A stretch of 64,000 bases of DNA from Denticeps clupeoides (GCF_900700375.1 NC_041725.1:7082255-7146254), one strand, 5' to 3'. Positions 22,300 through 50,734 are shown, counted from the stretch's first letter. Numbers and translations are program-made. The notes: a model not told the origin generated them from the sequence alone.

Positions 22300-25200
22300 T
22301 ACTTGCACATTTTTTTAAGTCACACGTTTATTGGCTGCGGAGAAACACTTTGACGGCTCTAACATACGACTGAATTCATGGTGAATTTCCATCACGGCGA
22401 GTTGTTGATTTCACGTTTCCTGTGTAAAATGATTCAATTAGAACCCCCTCCCCCGGAGTGATCGGAGGGCCGAGAGACAAATTGAATGCAGTGGACGAGG
22501 CAATTAAAAACAAACCAAAACGATCGCCCCCATGGTGAGCACTTTAAATACGCGGTGCTGTAGCGCCCTCTGCTGGCCGAGATTAATCTGAGCGCCCTCG
22601 GCATAGAACGTGATCATTTGGTGACGCTTTGGACAAAGTTGAGATATACGTGTCGAATGAAATCGATAGACTAAGTCCACTGGCAAAAAAAGGATGTGAA
22701 TAAATTCTTTTTATAAAAAATATTTTCTGACTTTGCTCTACTGTAAATGTCACTTATGTCCATGAGGAGTGAAACAACTTATAACGTTGGAACTGGCATT
22801 TTGGCCCTTCCTCATCCGCTAGGCAGTGGAGGCCTAGATAATTCCATAATTGGAAGGTTGTAAAGGTGCCACTGAGGTGCCACCGAGCAAAGCACCCTCC
22901 CCACACGCTGCTCCCCGGGCACCTGTCATGACTGCCCACTGCTCACCAAGAGTTTCAGACTCTCCATCTATTTTCAGTCCTGGGAAGTATACTCTAAAGT
23001 TAAGTGCTTTGTCAGTGCCAGACTAGCTGGTCACATGGAACTGACCAGCTTCCTCGGTTTTGTCGTGAGGTTATGGGCATTTTCTTTGGGCACTTTTTGT
23101 AGAGCAGTAAATGAACAAAAAAGCACAATGACTTCCGCAGTTAAGTTTTCACTTTTTTTTATGTCTAATAGCTTTACAGAGGCACTTTTAGCTGAAGTAT
23201 GAAGACCGCTATGTCAAAATGATAAAATTTTGTCTATTTCATGTTCTGGCTTTATCTAAAAGTGGCTACAGATGGCAAAATGGTGGAAATTCCTCTCTCA
23301 CACCCGAGTCAATCACAGAATCACAGAATTAAATCTAAACCTTGTAATTAGGGTTTAAACTTGGTGACAGAGTGCATCACAATGACTGAAGGCATTTTCT
23401 TTTCATCAATCTTTGTACATTTGTAACCATGATACATTAACATTATTTTCTTTGTGCGGTATGTGCACTAATATATTCCTTTTTTAAATGCTCAACCGAG
23501 AAAAGGCCTGAGGGAGGTGCAGTTTATGACACTGCATAAACTAAAAATACATACAATTCATCATCAGCCGTGCAAACTCAATTCGGGAAATCTAAGATCG
23601 TGAAATATTTGAAATGTCATGAAATTTACAATTAACAAACAGAGAGAGAAGGAGGCAGTGGCAGAAGGGCACATTCGTGGAAAGTATTGAAGTGTTAAGG
23701 GGAGCAGGGGAGTAGGGTCAGGTTTCTGGGTCACAGTGGATAACAGTGTGGCCTGGCATCGCTTTCAGGTCCAGTCAGGGCCACTGGTGCAGAACCAACA
23801 CAGTCCACTCACCTATGAGAAAGTATGCGAGAAGCCTATGTGTGAGGAAGAAAGCGAGCCTGGTTTTATCTCTCGAGACAATCGCCTACTCTCCCCCAGT
23901 ATCAGAGTGAACCCATTTTCTCCTGATTAACCAGTGTCAACTGCAGTATACAGTCATTTAGATAGTGAACTGAAGGAAAAAAAGCAAGGGGACGTGACAA
24001 AACGTGAATGGCAGGAAAATGGGTTTATAGCCTGTCATTTTTTGCAAGGTGACAAAAAAACCCATTAAAAGTGTTTACACCCTGAGTAACCCAAGTGGCC
24101 CTATGATTTGGAAAGATAAAGGTCCATGGGACTCAGATGACACTGTAACCCTCCTACCCAAATTTCATGGGTTTTCTGAAGTCCTACCCCGTCCTTATTA
24201 TCTATTCTGCCTGTCTCTAGCTTGAGAGGTCTTACAAGGTCAGAGTTAGAGAAGGCATGAACTGTGGCTGGTTGATGTGGAGACAGGTAAATTGACTGTT
24301 GTCGTTGCGAGTTCTAGTCGGAACGACTGATAATGAAATCCCAAGGAGAAGTAAGCACTGACAAGAGTCCTATCTTCCTTCTGTTGGCTTGGGAGCTCTA
24401 AGGGAAAATCCCATGGGGTGATCAAATTTGAGCTTCTTGAGGACCTTGAGGAAGATGGAAGTGGGGGAGAGAAAGATAAGAATTCAGTTCTTTCTTTTTT
24501 GACATTGGGGAACATGTCTTAGACTTGTTTAACTGTAAATAGTTTTTAGGGAGAAGTGGATTGGCCAATTTATCCCTGTGAGCTTAGCGTCTTAACTTCT
24601 TACTCAGAAGTTACTCTCTAAGTTCAGACTCGGCTGAGCGAGTGCAATTTTCAATGTTCTTTGGTGCAAAAGATTTCCTGGATAACTACAAATGAGATTG
24701 GGATGATAGTTTCATTCATCGACAGACTGGATATGATTTTGTTTCATGCCCAAAAGGTTTGTGTACACATGTATGCTTAAAATGTTAGTTAAAATAAACA
24801 CAAAGCAGACACAGAAAAGCACAGAAATCAGTTTAATGCAATATCACTGCACATGAATCCATGTTTTATCAATGGAGTTATTTTACTTGACGTATCAGCA
24901 TTGCTCGGCTGTAGACCCCACATCTTGTGCCCTTGGCGCTCATCCATCCACGGGGTAGGATGGATGCTGGAGGAATTCCTCCCATATCGAGTGACCGGTC
25001 CCATCGCCCTTTGGTCCAGCTGCCAGACTTTCCTCTTTTTCACTCTCTTCCCCCCCACCACTTTTTCAGTGCGTTTTGGATGGAGTGATTCATGAGGGTG
25101 CTGTATCACATATCACAAAAGCAGCACAGACAAGAGAGCTAAAGAGAGTAAGTACACTTCTACAGTGGGTTCTGCATGGTCCACCCCCAAGCACCGAGAA

Positions 25201-25917
25201 GATTAGTCTGTCCTCAAATTTCAGCCAGCCCCGCCCCCCCCAGGGTCTTATTGGTAGAGCTGTTGATTATTGAAGCATTAAAGCCATATCAAACAATCTA
25301 GAACTCCTGTTCGCTTCACATGCTAGAATGAATGCCTCATTTTTTTGAGAATAACTGATCACGTGAATGAAATTCTCAAAACCAAGGTACGTGAAGGTTA
25401 ATTTGTGTTTTGCACTGATTATTTTCCTATCTTTGCCATGTTGCATGACAAATATCTGACTATTTTCTTGCATATGTTTTTTTTTTCGGTGCATACGTTT
25501 ATTTCTAAAACTGTATTTTATGTTCACAATGGCCGTGTAAGAGTTTTAGGTATTATTGATTAGATGTGTGATGTTTATAGATTTGTTGTAGAAGTATGAA
25601 AAGTGACTACTATTGGAGATATGATTAGCCACATAACGTTAGTAGTAGTGCTGGAATCAGCCAGTTTCGCTGAAAAGGTCAGAGATTATTTGGAAAATTG
25701 TGAACAGATGTTGAATGATCAGAAGAATTGTTTCCAGCCCTGGTAATTAAGTGATCGAATAGATGTGAAAAATGTAGTATATATATTGGTAAAAAATTCT
25801 ACCAAAATTGTTAAAAAAAGAAGGGATTGCATCATGGCAAACTTTTTTTAGTTCATTATAATTTTTATTTAACACTCTCTATATATAAATCTGGGAATAA
25901 TTTAAGGCAAATACATG
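22300..25917. other. intergenic region between sptssb and otol1
   Basis: Apart from a SINE A fragment (22864-22950) I recognise nothing. Reading frames are short and match no family I know. A GTAAGT donor-like site near 25149 could end a non-coding first exon of otol1, whose coding exon is preceded by an acceptor at 27288; this is a guess from splice motifs only. Confidence 0.5.
22864..22950 (+). repeat. SINE family A fragment
   Basis: Only the middle of SINE A is present, from AAGGTGCCACTGAGG to CTGCCCACTGCTCACCAAG. Both the tRNA-like head and the tail are missing. Confidence 0.75.
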
Positions 25918-27060
25918 ACAATCAGCTGTAACATCATGACACTGACAGGTGATGTTAAGAATATTCACTGCTCACCGTGTGGCAGTGGGCACGATATATT
26001 AGCCGTCAAGTGAACATTTGGTTGTTGTAGATATGTTGGAAGCAGAGACATGGACAAGGATAAGAGATTTTAGTTTTTTTTGACAGAACCAAACTCTAAT
26101 ACTTAAACAACTGGATCATAGTATCACTGAAACTGCAGCTCGTGACCAGGATTTGCCTGGTCTGCAAATGTGGTCCAAGGAAGGATCTTGTGTCATGGGC
26201 AGCCAAGGTTCACTGATCCATGTGAGGAGCACAGGCCGGCCCGTGTTGTCCAGTTGCTCAAATTCTGAAAATGTTCTTGCTGAGTCTGATAAAAAGGTGT
26301 CAGGTTGCACAGTGCATCACAGTTTGTTGGGTGTGGGACCTCATTGCCACAGACTGGTCACGGTGTCGAAGCTGACCGGTGGCCATTACCAAACGTGCCC
26401 ACAATGGGTATGTTAGCAACAAAACTGGACAATGCAGCTAACGACGAAGGCAGCCAAGTCTGATGAATACTGTTTTCTTCTATATCATCTGGATTTGTGT
26501 CACTTACCTGTGGAAGACATGACACCAAGATGCACAATGGGAAGAAGGCAAAACAACAGAGTTGGTGTTGTGCTTTGGAGAATATTCTGCTGGGAAATCC
26601 TTGAGTCCTGACAGTCATGTGGATGTTACCTTGGCACGTACCCCCTTCATGAAAATATAACACCCTGGATAATGTTTTCTTCCACACCAAGGAACACCAA
26701 AAATGTTTTTTGACGAGCTGTTGACTTGGCCTCCAAATGTAAGGGAATGGAACCGAAGGTTATCGGTTCGATTCCAGAACTGCCAAGGTGCCACTGAACA
26801 AAGCACCATCCTCACACACTGCTCCCCAGGCGCCTGTCATGGCTGCCCACTGCTCACCAAAAGGTGATGGTTAAAAACAGAGGACACATTTAGTTGTGTG
26901 CATGTGTGCTCTGCTGCAGTGTTTCACAATGACAATCCCTTCACTTTCACTTTCCAGTTAATAATCTGTGGGATGTGACCAATCCTTACAACTTACAGAA
27001 GGTCTAGTGGAGTTCATGCCTCAGTGAATCAGGGCTGTTCTGGTTGCTGTTCAAATATCT
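25918..27060 (+). mobile_element. decayed Tc1-like transposon (family 1), split by a SINE
   Basis: The left end (AATCAGCTGTAACATCATGA) matches the family's inverted terminus. The transposase gene reads on the plus strand through recognisable blocks: AAACTGCAGCTCGTGACCAG, GGTCCAAGGAAGGA, GTGCATCACAGTTTGTTG, TCTGATGAATACTGTTTTC, GTTGACTTGGCCTCCAAAT and, after the SINE insertion at 26740-26954, ATCTGTGGGATGTG and GTGGAGTTCATGCCTC. The frame is broken by many stops and length changes, so no transposase can be made. It ends about 240 bases before the otol1 start codon. Confidence 0.8.
26740..26954 (+). repeat. SINE family A inserted in the Tc1 element
   Basis: A SINE A copy on the plus strand, with B-box CGGTTCGATTCC and the CACTTTCACTTTC tail, interrupts the transposase sequence of the Tc1-like element. 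The SINE is therefore the younger of the two. Confidence 0.82.
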
Positions 27061-27296
27061 ATTCAAATATCTAATATTATCATTTTCTTTAACAGACTTT
27101 GTATTGTATTTGTCTAACATATTTCAAACTGCCGTCTGTATTCCAAAAAAGTAAATGAATATTGCTAAATTAATCGGTTTATTATAGTCAAATATATGAT
27201 TATATTCATACATAATTTGCTCAACTGAGTGTTCAGCTTGGCACTGAAAAGAAAGTAATTTACCAGATTCAAAATTTTTCATCTGCAGGTAGCATA

Positions 27297-29340
<2,044 letters not shown>

Positions 29341-29369
29341 CCTTTGGAACCGAGGATACGGAACTGAAT

Positions 29370-29375
29370 AATAAA
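29370..29375 (+). promoter_or_regulatory. otol1: possible otol1 polyadenylation signal
   Basis: AATAAA lies only 30 bases after the otol1 stop. Further hexamers at 29560-29565 and 29668-29673 give longer alternatives, and I cannot say which is used. The rest of 29341-29910 has no gene. Confidence 0.45.
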
Positions 29376-29910
29376 ATTACACCCCCTTTCCCCCAGGAGC
29401 CCCTGACAATCAGCAGCAGACTAGTCCTGGTAGTCTAGACAATTTTTTTTTTTTCAGATTTCACTTATTATTGTCAAGGTATGTATAGTCATTTTTTATT
29501 TAAACTGGTTCTATCTCTATACATTACAGTAAAGGTTGCGACTCAGTAAACTGTAGAAGAATAAAGTGCTGGTCCAAGTGATGTTATTGCTAGAGCATTA
29601 AAATGGTTCCACGAATCGATTTGCAAACACAATGTTTTGGACATTACACTGTTTTGCTCACTTCTGAAATAAAATCACATACTGGATATGCAAGACTGAA
29701 CTTTTATTTAAGCGAAATATGCAAATATGACAAAGATGGCAACTTTTAATGCAATTTATTGTAATTAATTTATGGATGGATTTAGAACACTGAAGAGCAT
29801 ACAACCTGATTATTGAGTCTTATAAGCTCTGCTTTGCTGTGTTCTTGTTGATCTGTGGTTTCTAAATAGAGTTTATCTGAGCACAGTTGCATGATGGTTA
29901 TTTGGAGCCT

Positions 29911-32722
29911 CTATAATATTTGTATATTTAACTCATGACTCCACTTCTCCAGTCCCAGTTTAAAAACACCAGCTTTGCAGCGGTACAGTCCTGCGTTCCC
30001 CGGGGCCACGTTATGAAGAGAGAACTCAGAGCTGGAGGTGGCTGGAGCCATTATCTTGTCATCCTTGAAGAAATAATAGTGAAGTACCAAGTCGGTTTGT
30101 CTGGTGTTGAACTCTGTTATGCACTTCAGTGTCAGTGTCTGTCCCCGTCGAACCGTGGAGTCCCCAGATTCTGCTTTTAGCACTGGTGTTGTTAGAATGT
30201 CTGCAGCAAAATGGATGCAGAAAATAAAAATCCATCCTCACTCTTTTCACTGTTCCTTTGAGAGGATTTCATCATATTTCATGATATTCATTTTGGTTTG
30301 GTACAAAGGAACATTGTGAAAAATGCATTCTGGTTTTTTTTTTTGCATTTACGGCATTCGTCAGACGCCCTTATCCAGAGTGACTTACAATCAGTAGTTA
30401 CAGGGACAGTCCCACTGGAGCAACTCAGGGTTAAGTGTCTTGCTCAGGGACACAATGGTAGTAAGGAGGATTTGAACCTGGGTCTTCTGGTTCATAGGCG
30501 AGTGTGTTACCCACTAGGCTACTACACACCCTGTTTTGCAGATTATTTCATGAAGATGAATCCCTTAGCACTCCTAGAGTATGCATTCTATGTCTTTGTC
30601 TTTTAAAACGTTAAAATATGTACATGTCTCAACCTAGTATATAATGATCATTATTCATCTGTATTCTTTATTCATTTATATAAATGCTGATAAAAAGCAA
30701 CACTTTGTTACATTATTAAAAGTTAGACTATTGTAGTTTAAAGTACATCTGTTTATGATAATGGTATGTGAATACTGAACTATTGTAATAATAATATAAC
30801 AGAGGATCTTACCTAAAACATTGACTTTAACCGCTAACGACTGAGCAGCTTGGGAGAGCCCCTTGTTTTCCCAGGTAGCTCTACACCAGTACATTCCCTG
30901 GTCATCCAGGGTAAGGTTGGGTATGACTAGTATGTTGTGGTGGTGTCTCAGAATCTCAGTTCCATCTCTGTACAGGATGACTTCACTTGGGATAGGGTTG
31001 CCACGGATACGGCACATCAGAATGAGTGATTCTTGAACAATCATTGGATCAGTAGATGCCTGTAGGATGACCCAACCCCCTAAAATGATAAAGCCAAAGT
31101 AAAAAGATGTGTACATTTATACAGAAAAGCTAAATGTTTTATAATTTGTGTAATTACAGGGATTTTATATTATGAAGCAGGTATTTAGAGTTAAATTATG
31201 TGATTCAGCCTTCTTGTCGTTGCTTGGGGTTACAGGCCTGAAAAGCCGCTTTGTCTCAGTACATTTTCTAAAAAATGTGAAGTGATTCACATGTGACACA
31301 GTGAAATTCGTCCTCTGCATTTATCCCATCATCCTGAGTGAGCAGTGGGCAGCCATGACAGGCGCCCGGAGACCAGTGTGTGGGGACGGTGCTTTGCTCA
31401 GTGGCACCTTGGCGGATTCGAACAGGCAACCTTCTGATTACAGGGCCGCTTCCTTAACCGCTAGGCCACCACGGCCCCAACAGTTTAAGCTTACAGCACC
31501 TGTTATTGCCAGGCAGTCTCCCATCCAAGTACTAACTAGACCCAAGCCTTCTTAGCTTCCGAGATCAGACGAGATCGGGCGTTCTTCGGCTGGTATGGCC
31601 GTATGGCCGTTTTCTAGAACGTCTAGCAGTACAATCTCAGTTTATCAGTAAAAAATTACCATCAACGTGCATCTTGAGGGGAGGACTGGTGAGCGTGTGC
31701 ATGACACCCTGAGGATTCAGCTCTGTCTCCCTCGCACCTTTACAGGTGTAGAAGCCACCATGTTGGACTCGAGCCTTAGTGATTTCATATGACGTTGCAT
31801 TTCCCACCAACCTCCCGTTACGGAACCACTGGAAACTCCAGAAAGGTGAGGGCTCCTCCGGCACGTGGCAGGTCAGCTGAAATGAGTCGCCTGACAACAG
31901 CTCTGGCCTCCCCGTGGCCAACTCAACCACAGCTCTGAGGGGTGGGAGTGTCACATCTATAGAAAGCACTGTCAAGGATGGTTTCATTTTAGGATCAAAT
32001 TCACTTAAGCCCACAAGAGATATAAGTTATGAATGAAATTCTATATTTAAAATATAATAGCTAATATAATGGTCAACATGTTTTCAATTCACTTGTGCAG
32101 ATAATCACATTGGATATATTTTCATATTCAAAAGTTTAACACAAGTGTCAGTGTAAGAGTGAATGGTGTGTGTGTGTGTGTGTGTGTGTCTATGCCCCCT
32201 CAGATGGGCTCTGGCAGTCACAACCCTGAGTGACAGGACTCAAGTGGTGAGTTTCCATATATTTATAGTCCTGGTGTTGATATATGTTATATATACAGTA
32301 ACATATTTGATTTGACTTCATTAAAGTGGTTTGATTTGTCACGAGTCAGAAAAACATTAACATGCAAAAATTATATTTTTTATTATTATTTTGTTGCATT
32401 GCATGTTTGATTGGACAGCAGAGCCACACAAAAAACCAACATTGCTACCCATTAATCTTAAAAATGCATTTTCTGTTGGATGTAAGGATCCAATGATACA
32501 TGAAAATGCAAAACCCTCTCCACATGACAGAACATCACATAACAGTATGTATAATATGAAATATTTACACACCTTCCTGTTTTCCTGGACGCTTGGTCCA
32601 TGAAGGCTGTATTAACACAACTGGAAAAAAAACAGAAGTGGTTTAACAAAAGAAACTCATGGCTTGCTCCCAATCCAAAGGTTTTTAAATTCCTTACCGG
32701 TGAGTATCAGCAGCAGAGACAT
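29911..32722 (-). CDS. Fc-receptor-like protein, three Ig domains, no membrane anchor, 5 exons
   Basis: Exons 32722-32698, 32620-32573, 31956-31660, 31079-30813 and 30200-29911 join to 308 residues. The first two short exons encode a signal peptide (MSLLLILTVVLIQPSW), the split layout typical of Fc receptor genes. Each remaining exon holds one Ig-like domain with phase-1 borders: Cys pairs are QLTCHV/FYTCKG, LILMCRI/MYWCRA and LTLKCIT/LYRCKA. Domains 2 and 3 have the DxGxYxC-type motif in weakened form. The family includes Fc receptors and FCRL proteins on leukocytes. The third Ig exon runs straight into a stop (NIQIL then TAG) with no hydrophobic stretch, so the product looks secreted. A membrane exon reached by alternative splicing cannot be excluded, but no donor is evident. 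The ligand is unknown. Confidence 0.8.
30343..30531 (-). repeat. SINE family B
   Basis: A near full-length minus-strand SINE B lies in the intron before the last exon of the Fc-receptor-like gene. The tail (CTCTGGATAAGGGCGTCTGA) and the B-box GGTTCAAATCC are intact. Confidence 0.85.
31277..31478 (-). repeat. SINE family A
   Basis: A minus-strand SINE A with intact tRNA-like head (TGGTGGCCTAGCGGTTAAGG and B-box-like GTTCGAATCC) lies in intron 3 of the Fc-receptor-like gene. Its head begins 8 bases after the end of the 5S rRNA-like sequence on the same strand. Confidence 0.85.
31487..31606 (-). rRNA. 5S rRNA-like sequence, isolated copy, probably a pseudogene
   Basis: On the minus strand 120 bases match vertebrate 5S rRNA from end to end: TACGGCCATACCA near the 5' end, CGCCCGATCTCGTCTGATC, TAGTTAGTACTTGGATGGGA and GGTGCTGTAAGCTT at the 3' end. 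Box A is AAGCTAAGAAGG (one change) and box C GATGGGAGACTGCCTGG (one change); the intermediate element is more altered. The expected T-run terminator is missing, since AAACTGTTGGGG follows. It is a single copy inside a protein-gene intron, so it is likely a retroposed or stray copy rather than an active gene. Confidence 0.85.
32166..32189. repeat. (TG)12 microsatellite
   Basis: A pure TG run lies in intron 2 of the Fc-receptor-like gene. Confidence 0.95.
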
Positions 32723-33063
32723 TGCGACTTGATCCGTTTGATTTGCTTTTCAGTGGGGGGGGCTTTATATTCAGATAGAGGAAACAGCGCTTTCTGGCTT
32801 TTCATGAAAACTTGCATAACAGGAAACTTTCTTTGCCCCAATTCTCCAGTTGCACAATATCCGGAAACTGACATGAATTTTAAGCAGTTACCATAAATTT
32901 CATAGATACCCTGACAAGGATTACAAAACGAGGGGAAAAACAGATGGGAAAAAACTACTATACAGTAAAAACATCACATATTAGGGAGTTAAGGAGGTTT
33001 TAAATTATAGACACCTTTTTTTGTCAGTATATGAAAGTGATTTTTTTTTTTTTTTTGTCATTG

Positions 33064-33186
33064 ATACAGGGCAGCACAGCATACGGTCACACATCACCCT
33101 TGGTGAGCAGTGGGCACCCATGACATGCACCCGGGGAGCAGAGGGTGGAGACTGCTTCCTTACCCGCTAGATCATCACTGCACCAC
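33064..33186 (-). repeat. SINE family A, internally deleted
   Basis: The minus-strand copy keeps a short tail part, the GTGAGCAGTGGGCACCCATGA block and the very start of the head, but much of the middle including the B-box is missing. Confidence 0.7.
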
Positions 33187-34365
33187 TGGGGAAACCAAAA
33201 GAAGCTAAATGCTGATTCCAGTGCCTTTTCTTTCATTTCACACGAATTGAAGCGGCTACACCCCTTCAACAGAAACTGCAGCTAAAAAGAGTTCGGGGTT
33301 ACCCGCAGTCAAATATGGTCTTTTTCCCTGGCTAAACAGCAAATCTAAATTATAGTTTTATGCCACTTATAAATAATCAATCAAGACCAATCAAGATGCT
33401 CCAGACAAGCACAAACTACAAGTATATGCAGAAGATTTCTTAAAGCTGATGGTGTGAGCGGTATTGCTAGAGAAGTGGAGCCAGCCCCACTAAGAAAAAA
33501 AAAAAAAAAACAACAAAAAAATCCTATAGCAACTCTTCACTGTCTTTTGGACTCCGTATTTAGCGCATTTCACATTTTTCATGAAAGCACTAGTATGTTT
33601 TTTCTTTCTTTTGTTCTCTCCTTTGATAGCACACCCCAACCAACAAAACCACAAGACGAGAGCTGTATTCACTTCTATATTCATTCTTCTGTACACTCAA
33701 AATAGTGAACTAGAACATCACAACATTGGTCATACACAAACCTTAAAATAAGTGGGTGGGTTAATAACATCAGAAGACTTTTCTGTTTATCCCCTTGCTC
33801 ACATATGGAAGTAGTCGCACACAAGAGCACTGTTTATAGCACAACGAAGGTCACCGGTTACACATGGACAAAATGAAAAGATGCTAGTAACGTCTACTGG
33901 GATGTCTACGTAGGCTGGAAGGGGTTAAATTGCTTACTTATATATGCCTGTATGCCTTATAAATGTAACATGGCTACACCTCAGCGTAGAACAAACAGTT
34001 ATACTTAGTGTTGGAAGATGGGCACGTTCAGATCAAATTAAAATCGGTCGTCTTTTTCATGAGTGCATTATACAGACAAACAGCAGAAGCGTTTACATTT
34101 TTCCACATACAGTACATCAACGTTAAGAGTCTATGTTAGTTTTTCCCTCACAGCAGAGTGCAACTCTTTTCTTTTTTTCCTCTTTATTTTCTTACTTTCA
34201 ATATTTTATCATGTTAACTGCTCTTAAATCACAAGCCCCAAACTCCATTTGTAGTCCTCATTCTCCGGTACATGTAGGTAGGCTTACATATGGAATGTGA
34301 AAACAAAAATGGTCCAATTATTTTCATGAACAATAAAAATAAGTCCTTCATTACAAGTGTAAAGA

Positions 34366-34400
<35 letters not shown>

Positions 34401-34401
34401 G
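34366..34401. repeat. (AAT)12 microsatellite
   Basis: Twelve AAT units lie in the probable 3' UTR of cltc. Confidence 0.95.
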
Positions 34402-34507
34402 TATAAGAAGTAGAATAATTTAAAATGCACAATTTTAGTAGCTCATGTCTGTCACAGTCATATTCAGGAACATGAACAGAAATGGACATAATGGTGGACA
34501 GAGCTCT

Positions 34508-48854
<14,347 letters not shown>

Positions 48855-49180
48855 GGTGGTCGCTGCGTGCAGTCGGTCCTCACGGCCTGCGGACACGGCC
48901 ACACGACCTCGGTCGCAGGCGACGGAGCGCGGGGGGTGGGGGAGGCGGGCTGATGGGGCTCCTGGGTGCGGTACGAAACGCGTCCGGCCGGCCTGCGAGC
49001 CGTTCGTGCTCTCCCCCGCCGCCCTGACGAGAATCGGTGGTCCCGAGCCTGAACTCCGAAAAACCGCAATGGCGGCGGAAGCAGCTACGAAGTCAGAATC
49101 CGGAAGCGGTAGTACGGCATCGTTCGTGAACGAATCGGTTCTGAGCCGACTCATTTAGGCGAGCCGAGCATCTTTTTTTT
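48855..49180 (-). promoter_or_regulatory. cltc: cltc CpG-rich promoter and 5' UTR
   Basis: The DNA just upstream of the cltc start is CpG-rich and has no TATA box. Minus-strand GCCGCCAT (YY1-like) and CTTCCGGATT (ETS-like) motifs lie near 49065-49105. This fits a housekeeping promoter; the start site is not placed. Confidence 0.55.
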
Positions 49181-50002
49181 TGGCCTCGTAAGCGAACGTG
49201 AAAACCTTTATAGTGACTCAGGAAAAAAAAATATCATGCTGACGCTTTAGACCAGGGAGGGCACTTGTCCTGCACATTTTGTGTTTTAGCGCGCTTGATT
49301 CAACGTTTGTACTCGTTATCACCCAGTTGTTGAGTTGAATGAGGTGTGGCGGCAGGACCAGGGTTGGTGACCCCTGCTTTAGACCCTTTAGACGGTGTTG
49401 TCGCTACCCTGCAATGTCACTGCTTCACTGGTCACTGCACAATCAACACACAATGCACTTTAGTTATAATCTCTACACTGTAACTCGCTGTTTTGCTAGA
49501 TTTTTAATTATCTTTCATATTCGGTTACATACTATGTCAGTGCAGTATCCCTAGTGATGTCTGTGTCTTATGGTTTCTTTGAACATATATATTTTTCGCT
49601 TGCTTTCTATTTAATAATTACAATGAATTTAACTAAAAACTCTGCGGTGTGGGGTGCAATTCAATGCATACTGCACTATTATAACTATGCATGCGACAAA
49701 CAGAAAATCTGTAATCTTGAAGTGATCTGGCATGTGCAGTACAGTGAATGAAGGAAGAAATGAACTCTCATGCACGCTGCTGCGTGTGGGCCTGACTAAA
49801 TGAAAACCAAACAATGATTCAGCAGAACACATAGTCATATATGACCGCACTGGTGAAACAAGTCGAACAGCATAGAGCAATACGAAACAGAACCTCAAAC
49901 ATGCTCACAAGCATAGCTTGTACTGTTGTAGCAGTAGCTGCAGAGATTTGACTGCATGCCGCCTGTAAACAGTGGCGTTAACGCATTGTAGTTACGTTTT
50001 AT

Positions 50003-50150
50003 ATTTATGGCATTTCTCAGACGCCCTTATCCAGAGCATCTTACAACCAGTATTTACAGGGACCCTCGGGGTTAAGTGTCTGGCTCAGGGACACAATGGT
50101 AGTAAGTGGTTCTTGAACCCGGGTCTTTTGGTTCATAGGTACTACCACCA
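50003..50150 (-). repeat. SINE family B, shortened
   Basis: A minus-strand copy has an intact tail and body, but the body has a deletion and the head is incomplete. Confidence 0.8.
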
Positions 50151-50734
50151 TTTATTATGATGTATGTTGTGTTGAAAACTCAATTTCCTCGACTTGAATC
50201 AGATCTGAATCAAATATTAATGTCTGGAACGAACGGTTCTTCGGTGAACGAACCGAGTCAGTGAACGAATCCAGAACACGCGTCACCAGGACGCTCGGCG
50301 TGTGTCGGAAGGACGTGGACACGGCGATCTCCACAGCGGGTGTCCCCTGCGGGCACGGTCCTCAGAAATGGCGCGTAGACCTGACACGCGTTTCGCGACG
50401 TGAACGATGTCGCGACGCTTCTCCGTCGTTTTGCCACATCGTTTGTCCTTGGAGCTACACGTCAGTTCCGGGCGTTTCGGGGAACTCAGCTAAAGGCAGC
50501 GCTGCGCTGCAGGGATGCAGATGATGGGAGATCCTGGTTCATTCATTTAAAAATTAACAACCACAAGAGATATTTTATATAGTATAATTTCACATCCCAT
50601 TGTTAATTCATTTAAATAATTCTCTATAATGATGTAATTAGAAGTATTCTGAATATTAGTATTAGACAGTCATATTACTATCAAATGTTAACCTACATTT
50701 CTAAGGAGAAACCATTATATTAGACATATTTTCA

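Larger units (their letters stand above)
32723..34507. other. gap between the Fc-receptor-like gene and cltc
   Basis: The part next to 34507 is probably cltc 3' UTR (minus strand), with a minus-strand AATAAA near 34184. It also holds a SINE A remnant (33064-33186) and an AAT microsatellite (34366-34401). I see no other gene. Confidence 0.6.

Noticed and set aside
23600-24620. Purine-rich stretch that might be an old inserted element
   Set aside because: I could find no ends, repeats or coding motifs that assign it to any class.
24828-25109. 93-codon minus-strand frame upstream of otol1
   Set aside because: It has a basic patch but no recognisable domain or splice partner; the region otherwise looks non-coding.
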